A stretch of 64,000 nucleotides of DNA from positions 124,001 to 188,000 of the forward strand of contig NZ_AYMG01000028.1 of the NCBI RefSeq assembly GCF_000633455.1, written 5' to 3'. Origin of the DNA: Pedobacter jeongneungensis (lineage in GTDB: Bacteria > Bacteroidota > Bacteroidia > Sphingobacteriales > Sphingobacteriaceae). How positions within the stretch are numbered: position 1 is the stretch's first letter; the number at the start of each line of letters is the position of its first letter. Below are positions 16,956-25,224 of this stretch, piece after piece. Made by a program: the position numbers and the translations under genes. The notes below the pieces were generated by a model. That model ran no database searches. It saw only the letters and a program-made list of their open reading frames with translations, and had not been told where the DNA came from.

Positions 16956-19900
16956 ATGAAAAGAATCTTTACAAGAATTTCTGTTCTCGCTGCATTTTGT
17001 TTGCTAACAATTAACGTAGCATTAGCGCAAAACATTACCATAAAAGGTAAAGTAATTGATGGAGGTGACAAAACTCCATTACCAGGCGTATCTATTTTAA
17101 TTAAAGGCACACAAGGCGGCACACAAACAGATGGAAACGGTAACTACTCCCTTAGCGCGCCGGCCAACGCTACATTAGTATTCAACTTTGTAGGTTATAC
17201 AGCACTTGAGCAGGCTGTAAATAATCAAACTACCATTAATGTATCATTAGTATCATCAACACAACAGTTAGAGCAGGTTGTGGTTGTGGGTTATGGTACG
17301 CAGAGAAAAATTGATGTTACAGGAGCGGTAGGAACAGTAAAAGGCGAAGACATATCTAAACAGGCTTCAGTAAACCCGGTAAGTGCATTACAGGGTAAAG
17401 TTGCTGGTGTATCTATTACCAATAACGGTACTCCTGGTTCTTCACCACAAATTACAATACGTGGTACAAGTACCATTTATGGAAAAACCGGACCATTATA
17501 CGTAGTGGATGGTGTATGGTACGACGACATCAACTTTTTAAACCCGGCAGACATTGCGAACATCAGTATTTTAAAAGATGCATCATCACAATCAATTTAC
17601 GGTATCCGTGCTGCAAATGGCGTTGTTCTGGTAACTACTGTAAAAGGTAAAAAAGGAAATGCAGTAATTAATTACAATGGATCTGTTGGTGTTCAAAAAG
17701 TAACCAATCAGGTAGAAATGGCAAATGCAAGTGAGTACGCCACTTTGGTAAACGAAGCTTATAGTCTTCAATCCCCGCCAGCAGCCCCTTTATTTGCAAA
17801 TACTAACCTTGGTGAAGGAACTGATTGGTACAATCAGGTTTTGAGAACCGCTATGGTTAACAATCATCAGTTATCAATAAGTGGAGGAAGTGACAAGTCA
17901 ACATACAATTTCTCATTAGGTTATCTTGATCAGGACGGAATTGTAAAAAACAATAACTATAAACGTTATACGGTAAGATTAGCTAACGATTTCCAGATTT
18001 TTGAGCCATTAAAAATCGGTTACAATGTTGCAGGAACTTATAGTAAATCAAAAGATGCACCTACATCTATTTTCAGAGCAATGTATGCGGCATCGCCGGT
18101 TGTACCTGTGTTTAATGCAGATGGTAGCTATGGCGATCCAAATGCATTTAACCTCGGAAATGGAAGCAACATGAATCCACAGGCTACTTTGGACTTCTTC
18201 AATCAAAATACAACCAAATACAAAATTAATGGTAACGTATATGCGGAGTTAAAATTCCTTAAAAATTTTACTTTTAAAACCAGTATTGGTGGAGATTTTG
18301 GACAGGAAGAAGTTAGAGGTTATGTACCTAAATATAAAGCTACCAACACCCAACTCAGTACTATAAGTAAACTTGACATAGACCGTATTGAGAATAGAAA
18401 CTGGTTAGTTGAAAATACCTTAACCTTTGATAAAAAATGGAACGATCATAGTTTAACTGTTTTGGCAGGTCAAACTGCTCAGCGAAATAAAATGTATACC
18501 ATAAACGCTGATGCACAAAATGTTCCTTACACCTCAGAAGGAGATTTATATTTAGCATTAGGTGATGCCGCAAGTAGAAGCATTATAGATAAAGGAGAGC
18601 TTAGTACCTTTACTTCTTACTTTGCAAGAGTTAATTACGGTTACAAAAACAAATATTTATTAAATGCATCAATTAGAAGAGATGGTGCTTCTCAATTCTT
18701 TGGATCTGATAACGTTTGGGGTAATTTCCCTTCAATCGGAGCAGGCTGGGTAATCAGCAACGAAGAATTTATGAAAAATCAGAACATCTTCAGTAATTTA
18801 AAATTAAGAGGAAGCTGGGGTAAAGTGGGTAATGCAGGAGTTCCATTTAATCCATCAACTCAAACAGTAGATCAAACTGCTGCTTTAATTGCAATTTTTG
18901 GCGGGATTCCGTATACAGGAGCCAGTATCAGAACCCTTGTGCCACCAACCCTTTTCTGGGAAAGAAGTGCAGGAACTGACATCGGCCTTGAAATGGGTTT
19001 CTTAAAAAACAGGTTAAATGTTGAATTGGATTACTACAACAGAAAAACTGAACAGGCGATATTCGACATCCCGGTTCTAGGAAGTTTAGGAACCGTAAAC
19101 AGTTCTATTATTGCCAATCAGGCAGATATTCAAAACCGTGGTTTCGAATTTTTGGCAACCTGGGCTGATAAAACATCAGGCGGATTAACTTATTCAATCA
19201 GTGGAAACTTGGGAATAAATAATAATAAAGTATTAAACGTTACTTCAGGAGCAAACCCAATTTACAAAGGAGGCGGAGGCCTAACCAGTGGCTATGTTTC
19301 TACCAGAACGGTTAATAACAGGGCTATTGGAGAATTCTATGGTTATCAGGTAGCCGGTGTATTCCAAACAGATGCAGAAGCTGCAGCATGGCCAGGCTTT
19401 AAAAAGGGTGATTTTAAATATGCTGATATCAATGGTGATGGACTGATAGATTTAAGGGACAGGGTTGTCCTTGGTAACCCAAATCCTAAATTTACTTATG
19501 GATTAAATACAAACTTTGCTTACAAAAACTTTGATTTAACTGTTGATATACAAGGTGTGGCCGATGTAGATGTATTTAATGCAAACCTGAGCAGTAGATT
19601 TGGTAACGAAAACTACACTAAAGATTTCTTTGATCACCGTTGGACGGGCCCAGGTACTTCAAATACCTATCCTTCTGCAGATTTAGCAGGTGGCCTTAAC
19701 AATGCTCCAAACTCATTTTATATTGAAAAAGGCGATTATATCAGATTGAGAAATATCCAACTTGGTTATAGCCTGCCCACTGCAATTGTTAATAAATGGA
19801 AAATGCAACGATTAAGGGTATTCTTAAACGCACAGAATGCAGTTAACATTTTTGGATACAAAGGATTTAGCCCAGAGGTAGGTGGAACACCAACTAATGC

Positions 19901-19967
19901 AGGTATTGATACCAATGTATACCCTTTGTTTGCTACCTACAACTTTGGAGTTAACGTAACTTTCTAA
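16956..19967 (+). CDS. SusC/RagA family TonB-linked outer membrane protein
   Basis: An outer-membrane transporter that imports oligosaccharides delivered by its SusD partner, powered by TonB. A Sec signal (1-24, ending LAQ) is followed by a CarboxypepD_reg-like domain (about 27-105), the SusC-type box VVVVGYGTQ near 108-116, the plug domain (about 120-235) and a barrel that ends in the terminal Phe of NVTF. The length of 1003 is typical. SusD starts 10 bp downstream. Downstream GH144-, GH43- and GH3-type genes suggest a beta-glucan oligosaccharide as cargo. Confidence 0.96.
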   Translation: MKRIFTRISVLAAFCLLTINVALAQNITIKGKVIDGGDKTPLPGVSILIKGTQGGTQTDGNGNYSLSAPANATLVFNFVGYTALEQAVNNQTTINVSLVSSTQQLEQVVVVGYGTQRKIDVTGAVGTVKGEDISKQASVNPVSALQGKVAGVSITNNGTPGSSPQITIRGTSTIYGKTGPLYVVDGVWYDDINFLNPADIANISILKDASSQSIYGIRAANGVVLVTTVKGKKGNAVINYNGSVGVQKVTNQVEMANASEYATLVNEAYSLQSPPAAPLFANTNLGEGTDWYNQVLRTAMVNNHQLSISGGSDKSTYNFSLGYLDQDGIVKNNNYKRYTVRLANDFQIFEPLKIGYNVAGTYSKSKDAPTSIFRAMYAASPVVPVFNADGSYGDPNAFNLGNGSNMNPQATLDFFNQNTTKYKINGNVYAELKFLKNFTFKTSIGGDFGQEEVRGYVPKYKATNTQLSTISKLDIDRIENRNWLVENTLTFDKKWNDHSLTVLAGQTAQRNKMYTINADAQNVPYTSEGDLYLALGDAASRSIIDKGELSTFTSYFARVNYGYKNKYLLNASIRRDGASQFFGSDNVWGNFPSIGAGWVISNEEFMKNQNIFSNLKLRGSWGKVGNAGVPFNPSTQTVDQTAALIAIFGGIPYTGASIRTLVPPTLFWERSAGTDIGLEMGFLKNRLNVELDYYNRKTEQAIFDIPVLGSLGTVNSSIIANQADIQNRGFEFLATWADKTSGGLTYSISGNLGINNNKVLNVTSGANPIYKGGGGLTSGYVSTRTVNNRAIGEFYGYQVAGVFQTDAEAAAWPGFKKGDFKYADINGDGLIDLRDRVVLGNPNPKFTYGLNTNFAYKNFDLTVDIQGVADVDVFNANLSSRFGNENYTKDFFDHRWTGPGTSNTYPSADLAGGLNNAPNSFYIEKGDYIRLRNIQLGYSLPTAIVNKWKMQRLRVFLNAQNAVNIFGYKGFSPEVGGTPTNAGIDTNVYPLFATYNFGVNVTF

Positions 19968-19977
19968 TCGACTTAAA

Positions 19978-21450
19978 ATGAAAAAATATATAAATACACA
20001 ATCATTTTTTGCTGCAGCTGCAATTAGTGCAGTACTTTTAACTGCATCATGCAAAAAAGATTTTCTAAATGTTCCGCCTCAGGCTCAGCAACCATCAGTA
20101 ACCTTTTGGAAAACACCAGAAGATGCTTTAAAAGGTGTAAACGCAATTTACGCTAACTTACGCAGCTGGAACAATGTTGCTTTTAATGCAATCGCCATTG
20201 AAAGTACAGGTTCTGATGAGGCAGACAAAGGGAGTACACCTACTGATGCAACCTTTTTTAATCTTTATGATCAATTTACGGTTACATCCACTCATGGCAC
20301 ACTCCTAGACTTCTGGACAGGTCAATACCAAAATATTAACCTTTGCAACCAGGTTCTTGATAATATCCCAAATATCAGTATGGATGAGAGCCTTAAAAAC
20401 AGATATCTTGCAGAAGCTAAATTTGTTAGGGCATATTCATATTTCAGATTGGTTCGTGCCTATGGCAACGTGGTGCTAAGGTTACATGTACCTAAAGATA
20501 ATAGCGAATATAATCTACCTCAATCGGATAAGGCTACTATTTATGCCCAAATTGAAAAAGACCTGAACGAAGCTGCTGCAGTTTTACCTCAATCTTATGG
20601 CGCAGCAGATTTAGGCAGAGCAACTAAAGGTGCAGCAATCGGCTTACACGCTAAAGTTGCCATGTATCAAAACAAATGGAGCGATGTACTTTCATTAACC
20701 AATCAGGTGATGACCATGGGATATGATTTATTTCCTGATTTCGAAAAAGGTTTCAGAACCCAGAATGAAAATAACATTGAGTCATTATTTGAAGTACAGG
20801 CAGAATTGGTTCCTGGAAATGCTGATGCGTCTAACTCGCAATATAGCCAGGTTCAGGGTGTAGCTGGTATTATGGGCTGGGGCTTTAATACGCCATCTGA
20901 AGCTTTAGCTAACGCTTTTGAAACAGGAGATCCACGTAAGGACGCTACAATATTGTTTAAAAACGAAACCACTCCACAGGGCGATTTAATACCTAGCTCA
21001 GTACCAAACGAAAGATACAATCAAAAATCTTATGTTCCTTTTGCAATGCGTGTATCAGGTTTTAATGAAGGTGCGCAGCAAAATTTTAGGGTATTGAGAT
21101 TTGCAGATATCCTTTTGATGAACGCTGAAGCTGCAAATGAGCAGAATATTCCATCACAGGCATTAACTTCACTAAATCGCGTACGCAAACGTGCCAGAGG
21201 AGCCAATAATAACATTCTTCCTGATGTTACCACCACTGATAAAACTGCTTTACGCACAGCGATCTGGAAAGAAAGACAAGTAGAACTTGCAATGGAAAAT
21301 GATCGCTATTTCGACGTTATCCGTCAGGGAAGAGGTTTAGCTGTTTTTGGTGTTAAGGGCTGGAAGGCTAACAAAAATGAAGTTTGGCCAATTCCTCAAA
21401 ACGAGATTGAGCTAAGCGGAAACTTGTTAAAACAAAATCCTGGTTACTAA
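19978..21450 (+). CDS. RagB/SusD family nutrient-binding lipoprotein
   Basis: A surface lipoprotein that caps the SusC pore and binds glycan. The signal peptide ends at the lipobox LTASC, and SusD-like N-terminal TPR helices cover about 45-210. The C-terminal SusD domain contains the usual ADILLMNAEAANE and WKERQVELAMEN-R-(Y/F)DV(I) motifs. Its 490 residues are normal. It is translated from the same message as susC, and a hairpin after it may set a lower level for the enzymes downstream. Confidence 0.95.
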   Translation: MKKYINTQSFFAAAAISAVLLTASCKKDFLNVPPQAQQPSVTFWKTPEDALKGVNAIYANLRSWNNVAFNAIAIESTGSDEADKGSTPTDATFFNLYDQFTVTSTHGTLLDFWTGQYQNINLCNQVLDNIPNISMDESLKNRYLAEAKFVRAYSYFRLVRAYGNVVLRLHVPKDNSEYNLPQSDKATIYAQIEKDLNEAAAVLPQSYGAADLGRATKGAAIGLHAKVAMYQNKWSDVLSLTNQVMTMGYDLFPDFEKGFRTQNENNIESLFEVQAELVPGNADASNSQYSQVQGVAGIMGWGFNTPSEALANAFETGDPRKDATILFKNETTPQGDLIPSSVPNERYNQKSYVPFAMRVSGFNEGAQQNFRVLRFADILLMNAEAANEQNIPSQALTSLNRVRKRARGANNNILPDVTTTDKTALRTAIWKERQVELAMENDRYFDVIRQGRGLAVFGVKGWKANKNEVWPIPQNEIELSGNLLKQNPGY

Positions 21451-21463
21451 TACATCTTTTGAT

Positions 21464-21500
21464 AAAGGTTGTCAGCAAATGCTGGCAACCTTTCTTTTCT
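21464..21500 (+). terminator. Hairpin terminator between susD and the GH144 gene
   Basis: AAAGGTTGTCAGC (21464-21476) pairs with GCTGGCAACCTTT (21481-21493) with one G-T pair, followed by CTTTTCTT. It probably reduces read-through from susCD into the enzyme genes. Confidence 0.6.
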
Positions 21501-21512
21501 TACCTTAATACT

Positions 21513-22886
21513 ATGCTAAACATTGTCCCAAGCAAAATTACTTACCTACTGATAATAATCTTGTGTCCTTTTTTGCTCTTCGCAGCCTGTAATAAAAGCA
21601 AGAACACCACTTATGTTCCCGATTTAACGATCAAAAAAAACCTTTCCGATATTGAATTATTGGATCTGGTGCAAAAACAGACCTTCCAATATTTTTGGGA
21701 TGGTGCCGAACCAACTTCTGGCGCAGGCAGAGAGCGTTTCCATGTAGATAATATATACCCTGATAACGATAAAAATACAGTAGCTACAGGTGCAACGGGT
21801 TTTGGTTTAATGGCCATTCTGAGTGGGATTGACAGGAATTATGTATCCAAAAAAGAAGGATTAGGCCGTTTAAACAAAATATTGGATTTCCTATCCAAAG
21901 CCGATCGCTTCCATGGCGCATGGTCGCACTGGATAAGTGGAGAAACAGGAAAAGTACGTCCATTCGGACAAAAAGACAACGGAGGTGATTTAGTAGAGAC
22001 CTCTTTCGTTGCGCAGGCCTTAATCTGTATCAACGAATATTATAAAAACGGAAGCGAATCCGAAAAAGCTTTGGCAAAAAAAGCCGATGACCTTTGGAAG
22101 GGTATCGATTTCAACTGGTTCCGCAACGGACAAAATGTATTGTACTGGCATTGGTCTCCAGAGTACAACTGGGAAATGAACTTTCCGGTAAAAGGCTATA
22201 ACGAATGTTTAATTATGTATGTGATGGCAGCTTCCTCCCCTACTCATACCATTCCAGCCGAAGTTTACCACGAAGGTTGGGCAAGAGGAGGAGCAATTAA
22301 AGCAGATTTCGATCTTTATGGACATCATATTCCATTAGATTATCAAGGCGCAAAAAACTCTGTGGGCCCACTATTTTGGGCACATTATTCATATTTAGGT
22401 TTAAATCCTAAGGGATTAAAAGACCGCTATGCAGATTATTGGGAAAACAATGTTAACCAAACCTTGGCCATACACGATTACTGTGTAGCCAACCCTAAGA
22501 AATTTAAAGGTTATGGCGAAAATAGTTGGGGTTTAACCGCCAGTTACTCTGTAAAAGGGTATGCCGCCCACAGCCTTCAGGAAGATTATGGCGTTATCTC
22601 TCCTACCGCTGCCATATCATCTATCCCATATACCCCGAAAGAATCAATGAAGGTAATCAGACACCTTTACGAAGATTTGGGTGATAAAGTTTGGGGCAAA
22701 TACGGTTTTTATGATGCCTTTTCTGAAACGGATAACTGGTATCCTAAAAGATATTTAGGCATTGATCAGGGCCCAATGGTGGTGATGATCGAGAATTACA
22801 GATCAGGACTGCTTTGGAAATTATTTATGGGAAATAAAGATGTTCAAAATGGCTTAAAGAAATTGGATTTCCAGTTTCAGCCATAA
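21513..22886 (+). CDS. Glucoamylase-family lipoprotein, GH144-like (endo-beta-1,2-glucanase candidate)
   Basis: The frame extends upstream to a TTG inside the terminator hairpin, so I start at the ATG at 21513. This gives a lipoprotein signal with lipobox LFAAC. The mature part is an (alpha/alpha)6-type barrel of the COG5368 glucoamylase-like family, with the LLDLVQKQTFQYFWDGAEP-like opening and the NSWGLTAS motif. In Bacteroidota this family includes GH144 enzymes that cut beta-1,2-glucan. Its place in a SusCD locus with a GH3 enzyme supports a surface or periplasmic endo-glucanase. The exact substrate is inferred. Confidence 0.8.
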   Translation: MLNIVPSKITYLLIIILCPFLLFAACNKSKNTTYVPDLTIKKNLSDIELLDLVQKQTFQYFWDGAEPTSGAGRERFHVDNIYPDNDKNTVATGATGFGLMAILSGIDRNYVSKKEGLGRLNKILDFLSKADRFHGAWSHWISGETGKVRPFGQKDNGGDLVETSFVAQALICINEYYKNGSESEKALAKKADDLWKGIDFNWFRNGQNVLYWHWSPEYNWEMNFPVKGYNECLIMYVMAASSPTHTIPAEVYHEGWARGGAIKADFDLYGHHIPLDYQGAKNSVGPLFWAHYSYLGLNPKGLKDRYADYWENNVNQTLAIHDYCVANPKKFKGYGENSWGLTASYSVKGYAAHSLQEDYGVISPTAAISSIPYTPKESMKVIRHLYEDLGDKVWGKYGFYDAFSETDNWYPKRYLGIDQGPMVVMIENYRSGLLWKLFMGNKDVQNGLKKLDFQFQP

Positions 22887-22944
22887 TATTGAGTTGTATA
22901 TAAATGTTTAGCCACTATATATTTTAAATTAAATCTACAGAACC

Positions 22945-23355
22945 ATGAAAAGAATAATTTTAATACTAATAGCAATGATTGGGATCACTTTTGTGAATTC
23001 AAGCTTCACAACACTCCCAAAGCACAAAGTGGCAACAATAAAAAAGAATAAAAAAGCAAAATTTAATACGGTAAATGTAACGGCTACAAATTCGACCAGC
23101 GACGGCGTACATGTAACACTTCAAAATACAACAAGTGGAGGCGCATATTATTTTTTCATCCCGCCAAATACACCAAACGGAGTTGTTTTAGGGCAAATCC
23201 CTGAAGGTTCTGACGTTTATACTGTTGGCTTAACCTCAACAGGTGGCGCCCACAATATGTGGATTTACTGGGAACACCAATCTAATGTTACCGGATTGAG
23301 TGCAAGCGGAATGGCACTTGGCTGCCAAAGCTGTGCCCAGATTAAAATCTTTTAA
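22945..23355 (+). CDS. Small secreted protein of unknown function
   Basis: I do not recognise this family. The first 20-25 residues form a signal peptide, followed by a lysine-rich stretch (KKNKKAKF) and a beta-rich, Thr/Ser/Asn/Gly-rich part of about 90 residues. A C-terminal Cys pair occurs in GCQSCAQ. It sits between the GH144-like and GH43-like genes, only 16 bp before the latter, so it is co-transcribed with the locus. A small glycan-binding or surface role is possible but not shown. Confidence 0.6.
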   Translation: MKRIILILIAMIGITFVNSSFTTLPKHKVATIKKNKKAKFNTVNVTATNSTSDGVHVTLQNTTSGGAYYFFIPPNTPNGVVLGQIPEGSDVYTVGLTSTGGAHNMWIYWEHQSNVTGLSASGMALGCQSCAQIKIF

Positions 23356-23371
23356 CTAACCCTATTACCTA

Positions 23372-25126
23372 ATGGCTAAACATTTATTCAAAATATTTTT
23401 AACTACAATTTTCTTTTGCGGTAGCTATACGGTTTATGCGCAGCAAAAAACCTATTGTAACCCCATCAATATCGATTATGGCTATACGCCTTTCGAATCA
23501 TTTACCGAATGGGGTAAACACCGTGCTACAGCCGATCCGGTAATCGTAAACTATAAAGGAGATTTTTACCTTTTCAGCACCAACCAATGGGGTTACTGGC
23601 ACAGTGCCGATATGCTGAACTGGAAATTCCACGAAAAAAAATTCCTTCGTCCATGGAATAAAACTAAGGATGAACTTTGTGCACCCGCCGTGGGTATTGT
23701 GGGCGATACCATGGTTGTTTTTGGCAGTACCTATACTAAAAATTTCACCCTCTGGGGAAGCACAGATCCTAAAGGGAATAAATGGTTTCCATTGGTCGAT
23801 TCTTTAGAAATTGGTGGCTGGGATCCTGCATTTTTTACCGATGATGACGGTAAGTTTTACATGTATAATGGGAGCAGCAACAATTACCCGATGTATGGCG
23901 TAGAACTAGACCGCAAAACTTTTCAGCCAAAGGGTACCCGTATGCCAATGTACCTGCTCCAAAGCTGGAGATACGGCTGGCAGCGTTTCGGCGAATATAT
24001 GGACGATACTTTCCTCGATCCCTTTGCCGAAGGCGCATGGATGACCAAACACAACGGCAAATATTATTTCCAGTATGGAGCCCCGGGAACCGAATTTAGT
24101 GGCTATTCTGATGGTGTAGTAGTGGGTACTAAACCTTTGTTCTACGATACACCTACAACTCCGCAGTCAGATCCTTTGAGTTATAAAGGCGGTGGCTTTT
24201 CACGTGGTGCAGGTCATGGTGCGACCTATCAGGATAACAGCAAAAATTACTGGCATGTTTCTACCAGTATTATCTGTGTAAAAAATACCTGGGAACGTAG
24301 AATTGGTATCTGGCCAACCGGTTTTGATAAAGATGATGTAATGTGGACCAATACTGCTTTCGGCGATTATCCGCTTTATTTACCATCTGAAAGAAAAGAA
24401 GGTGGGCCTGCCGGACCAGGCTGGATGCTTATTAATTATAAAAAACCGGTAACCGTTTCGTCTACTTTAGGAAGCTTTAATGCCAATAATGCCGTTGATG
24501 AAAGTATCAAGACCTACTGGAGTGCAAAAACAGCCAATAATGGCGAATGGATCCAGACTGATCTTGGCAGTCTTGCAACCGTTAATGCCATACAGATCAA
24601 CTATGCTGATCAGGATGCTGAATTTTTAGGGAAACAGATCGGAATTTACCACCAATACAAAATCCTTTCCTCAACCGATGGAAAAAAATGGAGTACCCTG
24701 GTTGATAAAAGTCAGAACAAAACTGATGTTCCGCATGATTACATCGAACTCCAAAAACCAGTAAAAACAAGATTCATCAAAATGGTAAATATCCACATGC
24801 CTACCGGAAAATTCGCCATTAGTGGCCTACGTGTATTCGGCAATGGAAATGGAGACAAGCCCACAAAAGTGAAAAACCTGATCGTACTAAGAACAGAAAA
24901 AGATAAACGCAGTGCCTACATCAAATGGGAACCTGTTGATAATGCTTTTGCCTATAATCTTTATTACGGAACAGCACCGGATAAACTGTATAACTGCATC
25001 ATGATTCACGATTTTAATGAATATTGGTTTAAAGCAATGGACAGTCAAAAGGCCTATTATTTTGCTATCGAGGCTATTAATGAGAATGGCGTATCGGTAA
25101 AAACAGAAGTGAAGAAAGTAGATTAA
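23372..25126 (+). CDS. GH43-like glycosidase with discoidin and fibronectin III domains
   Basis: The signal peptide ends VYAQ. A five-bladed propeller of the GH43 type follows (about 30-340), with the expected acidic triad visible as Asp55 (ATADPVIV), Asp151 (GGWDPAFF) and Glu220 (DPFAEGAW). An F5/8 type C (discoidin) domain covers about 355-490 and a fibronectin III-like domain covers about 500-584. These accessory domains usually bind carbohydrate or act as spacers. The activity is unclear, since GH43 enzymes release arabinose, xylose or galactose units; here it may trim side chains for the SusCD system. Confidence 0.82.
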   Translation: MAKHLFKIFLTTIFFCGSYTVYAQQKTYCNPINIDYGYTPFESFTEWGKHRATADPVIVNYKGDFYLFSTNQWGYWHSADMLNWKFHEKKFLRPWNKTKDELCAPAVGIVGDTMVVFGSTYTKNFTLWGSTDPKGNKWFPLVDSLEIGGWDPAFFTDDDGKFYMYNGSSNNYPMYGVELDRKTFQPKGTRMPMYLLQSWRYGWQRFGEYMDDTFLDPFAEGAWMTKHNGKYYFQYGAPGTEFSGYSDGVVVGTKPLFYDTPTTPQSDPLSYKGGGFSRGAGHGATYQDNSKNYWHVSTSIICVKNTWERRIGIWPTGFDKDDVMWTNTAFGDYPLYLPSERKEGGPAGPGWMLINYKKPVTVSSTLGSFNANNAVDESIKTYWSAKTANNGEWIQTDLGSLATVNAIQINYADQDAEFLGKQIGIYHQYKILSSTDGKKWSTLVDKSQNKTDVPHDYIELQKPVKTRFIKMVNIHMPTGKFAISGLRVFGNGNGDKPTKVKNLIVLRTEKDKRSAYIKWEPVDNAFAYNLYYGTAPDKLYNCIMIHDFNEYWFKAMDSQKAYYFAIEAINENGVSVKTEVKKVD

Positions 25127-25136
25127 AATAAGCGCG

Positions 25137-25186
25137 CACGCTCGTTTATAAAGAGCGTGGAAATAGCTAATCGTTTTTAACGATTA
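25137..25186. repeat. Two hairpins between the GH43-like and GH3 genes
   Basis: CACGCTC (25137-25143) pairs with GAGCGTG (25153-25159), and TAATCG (25168-25173) pairs with CGATTA (25181-25186). Neither has a strong T-tract, so they may be mRNA-processing or weak termination structures. Confidence 0.45.
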
Positions 25187-25224
25187 CCATAAAACTGATT
25201 AATAAAGAATAAAACACATATATA

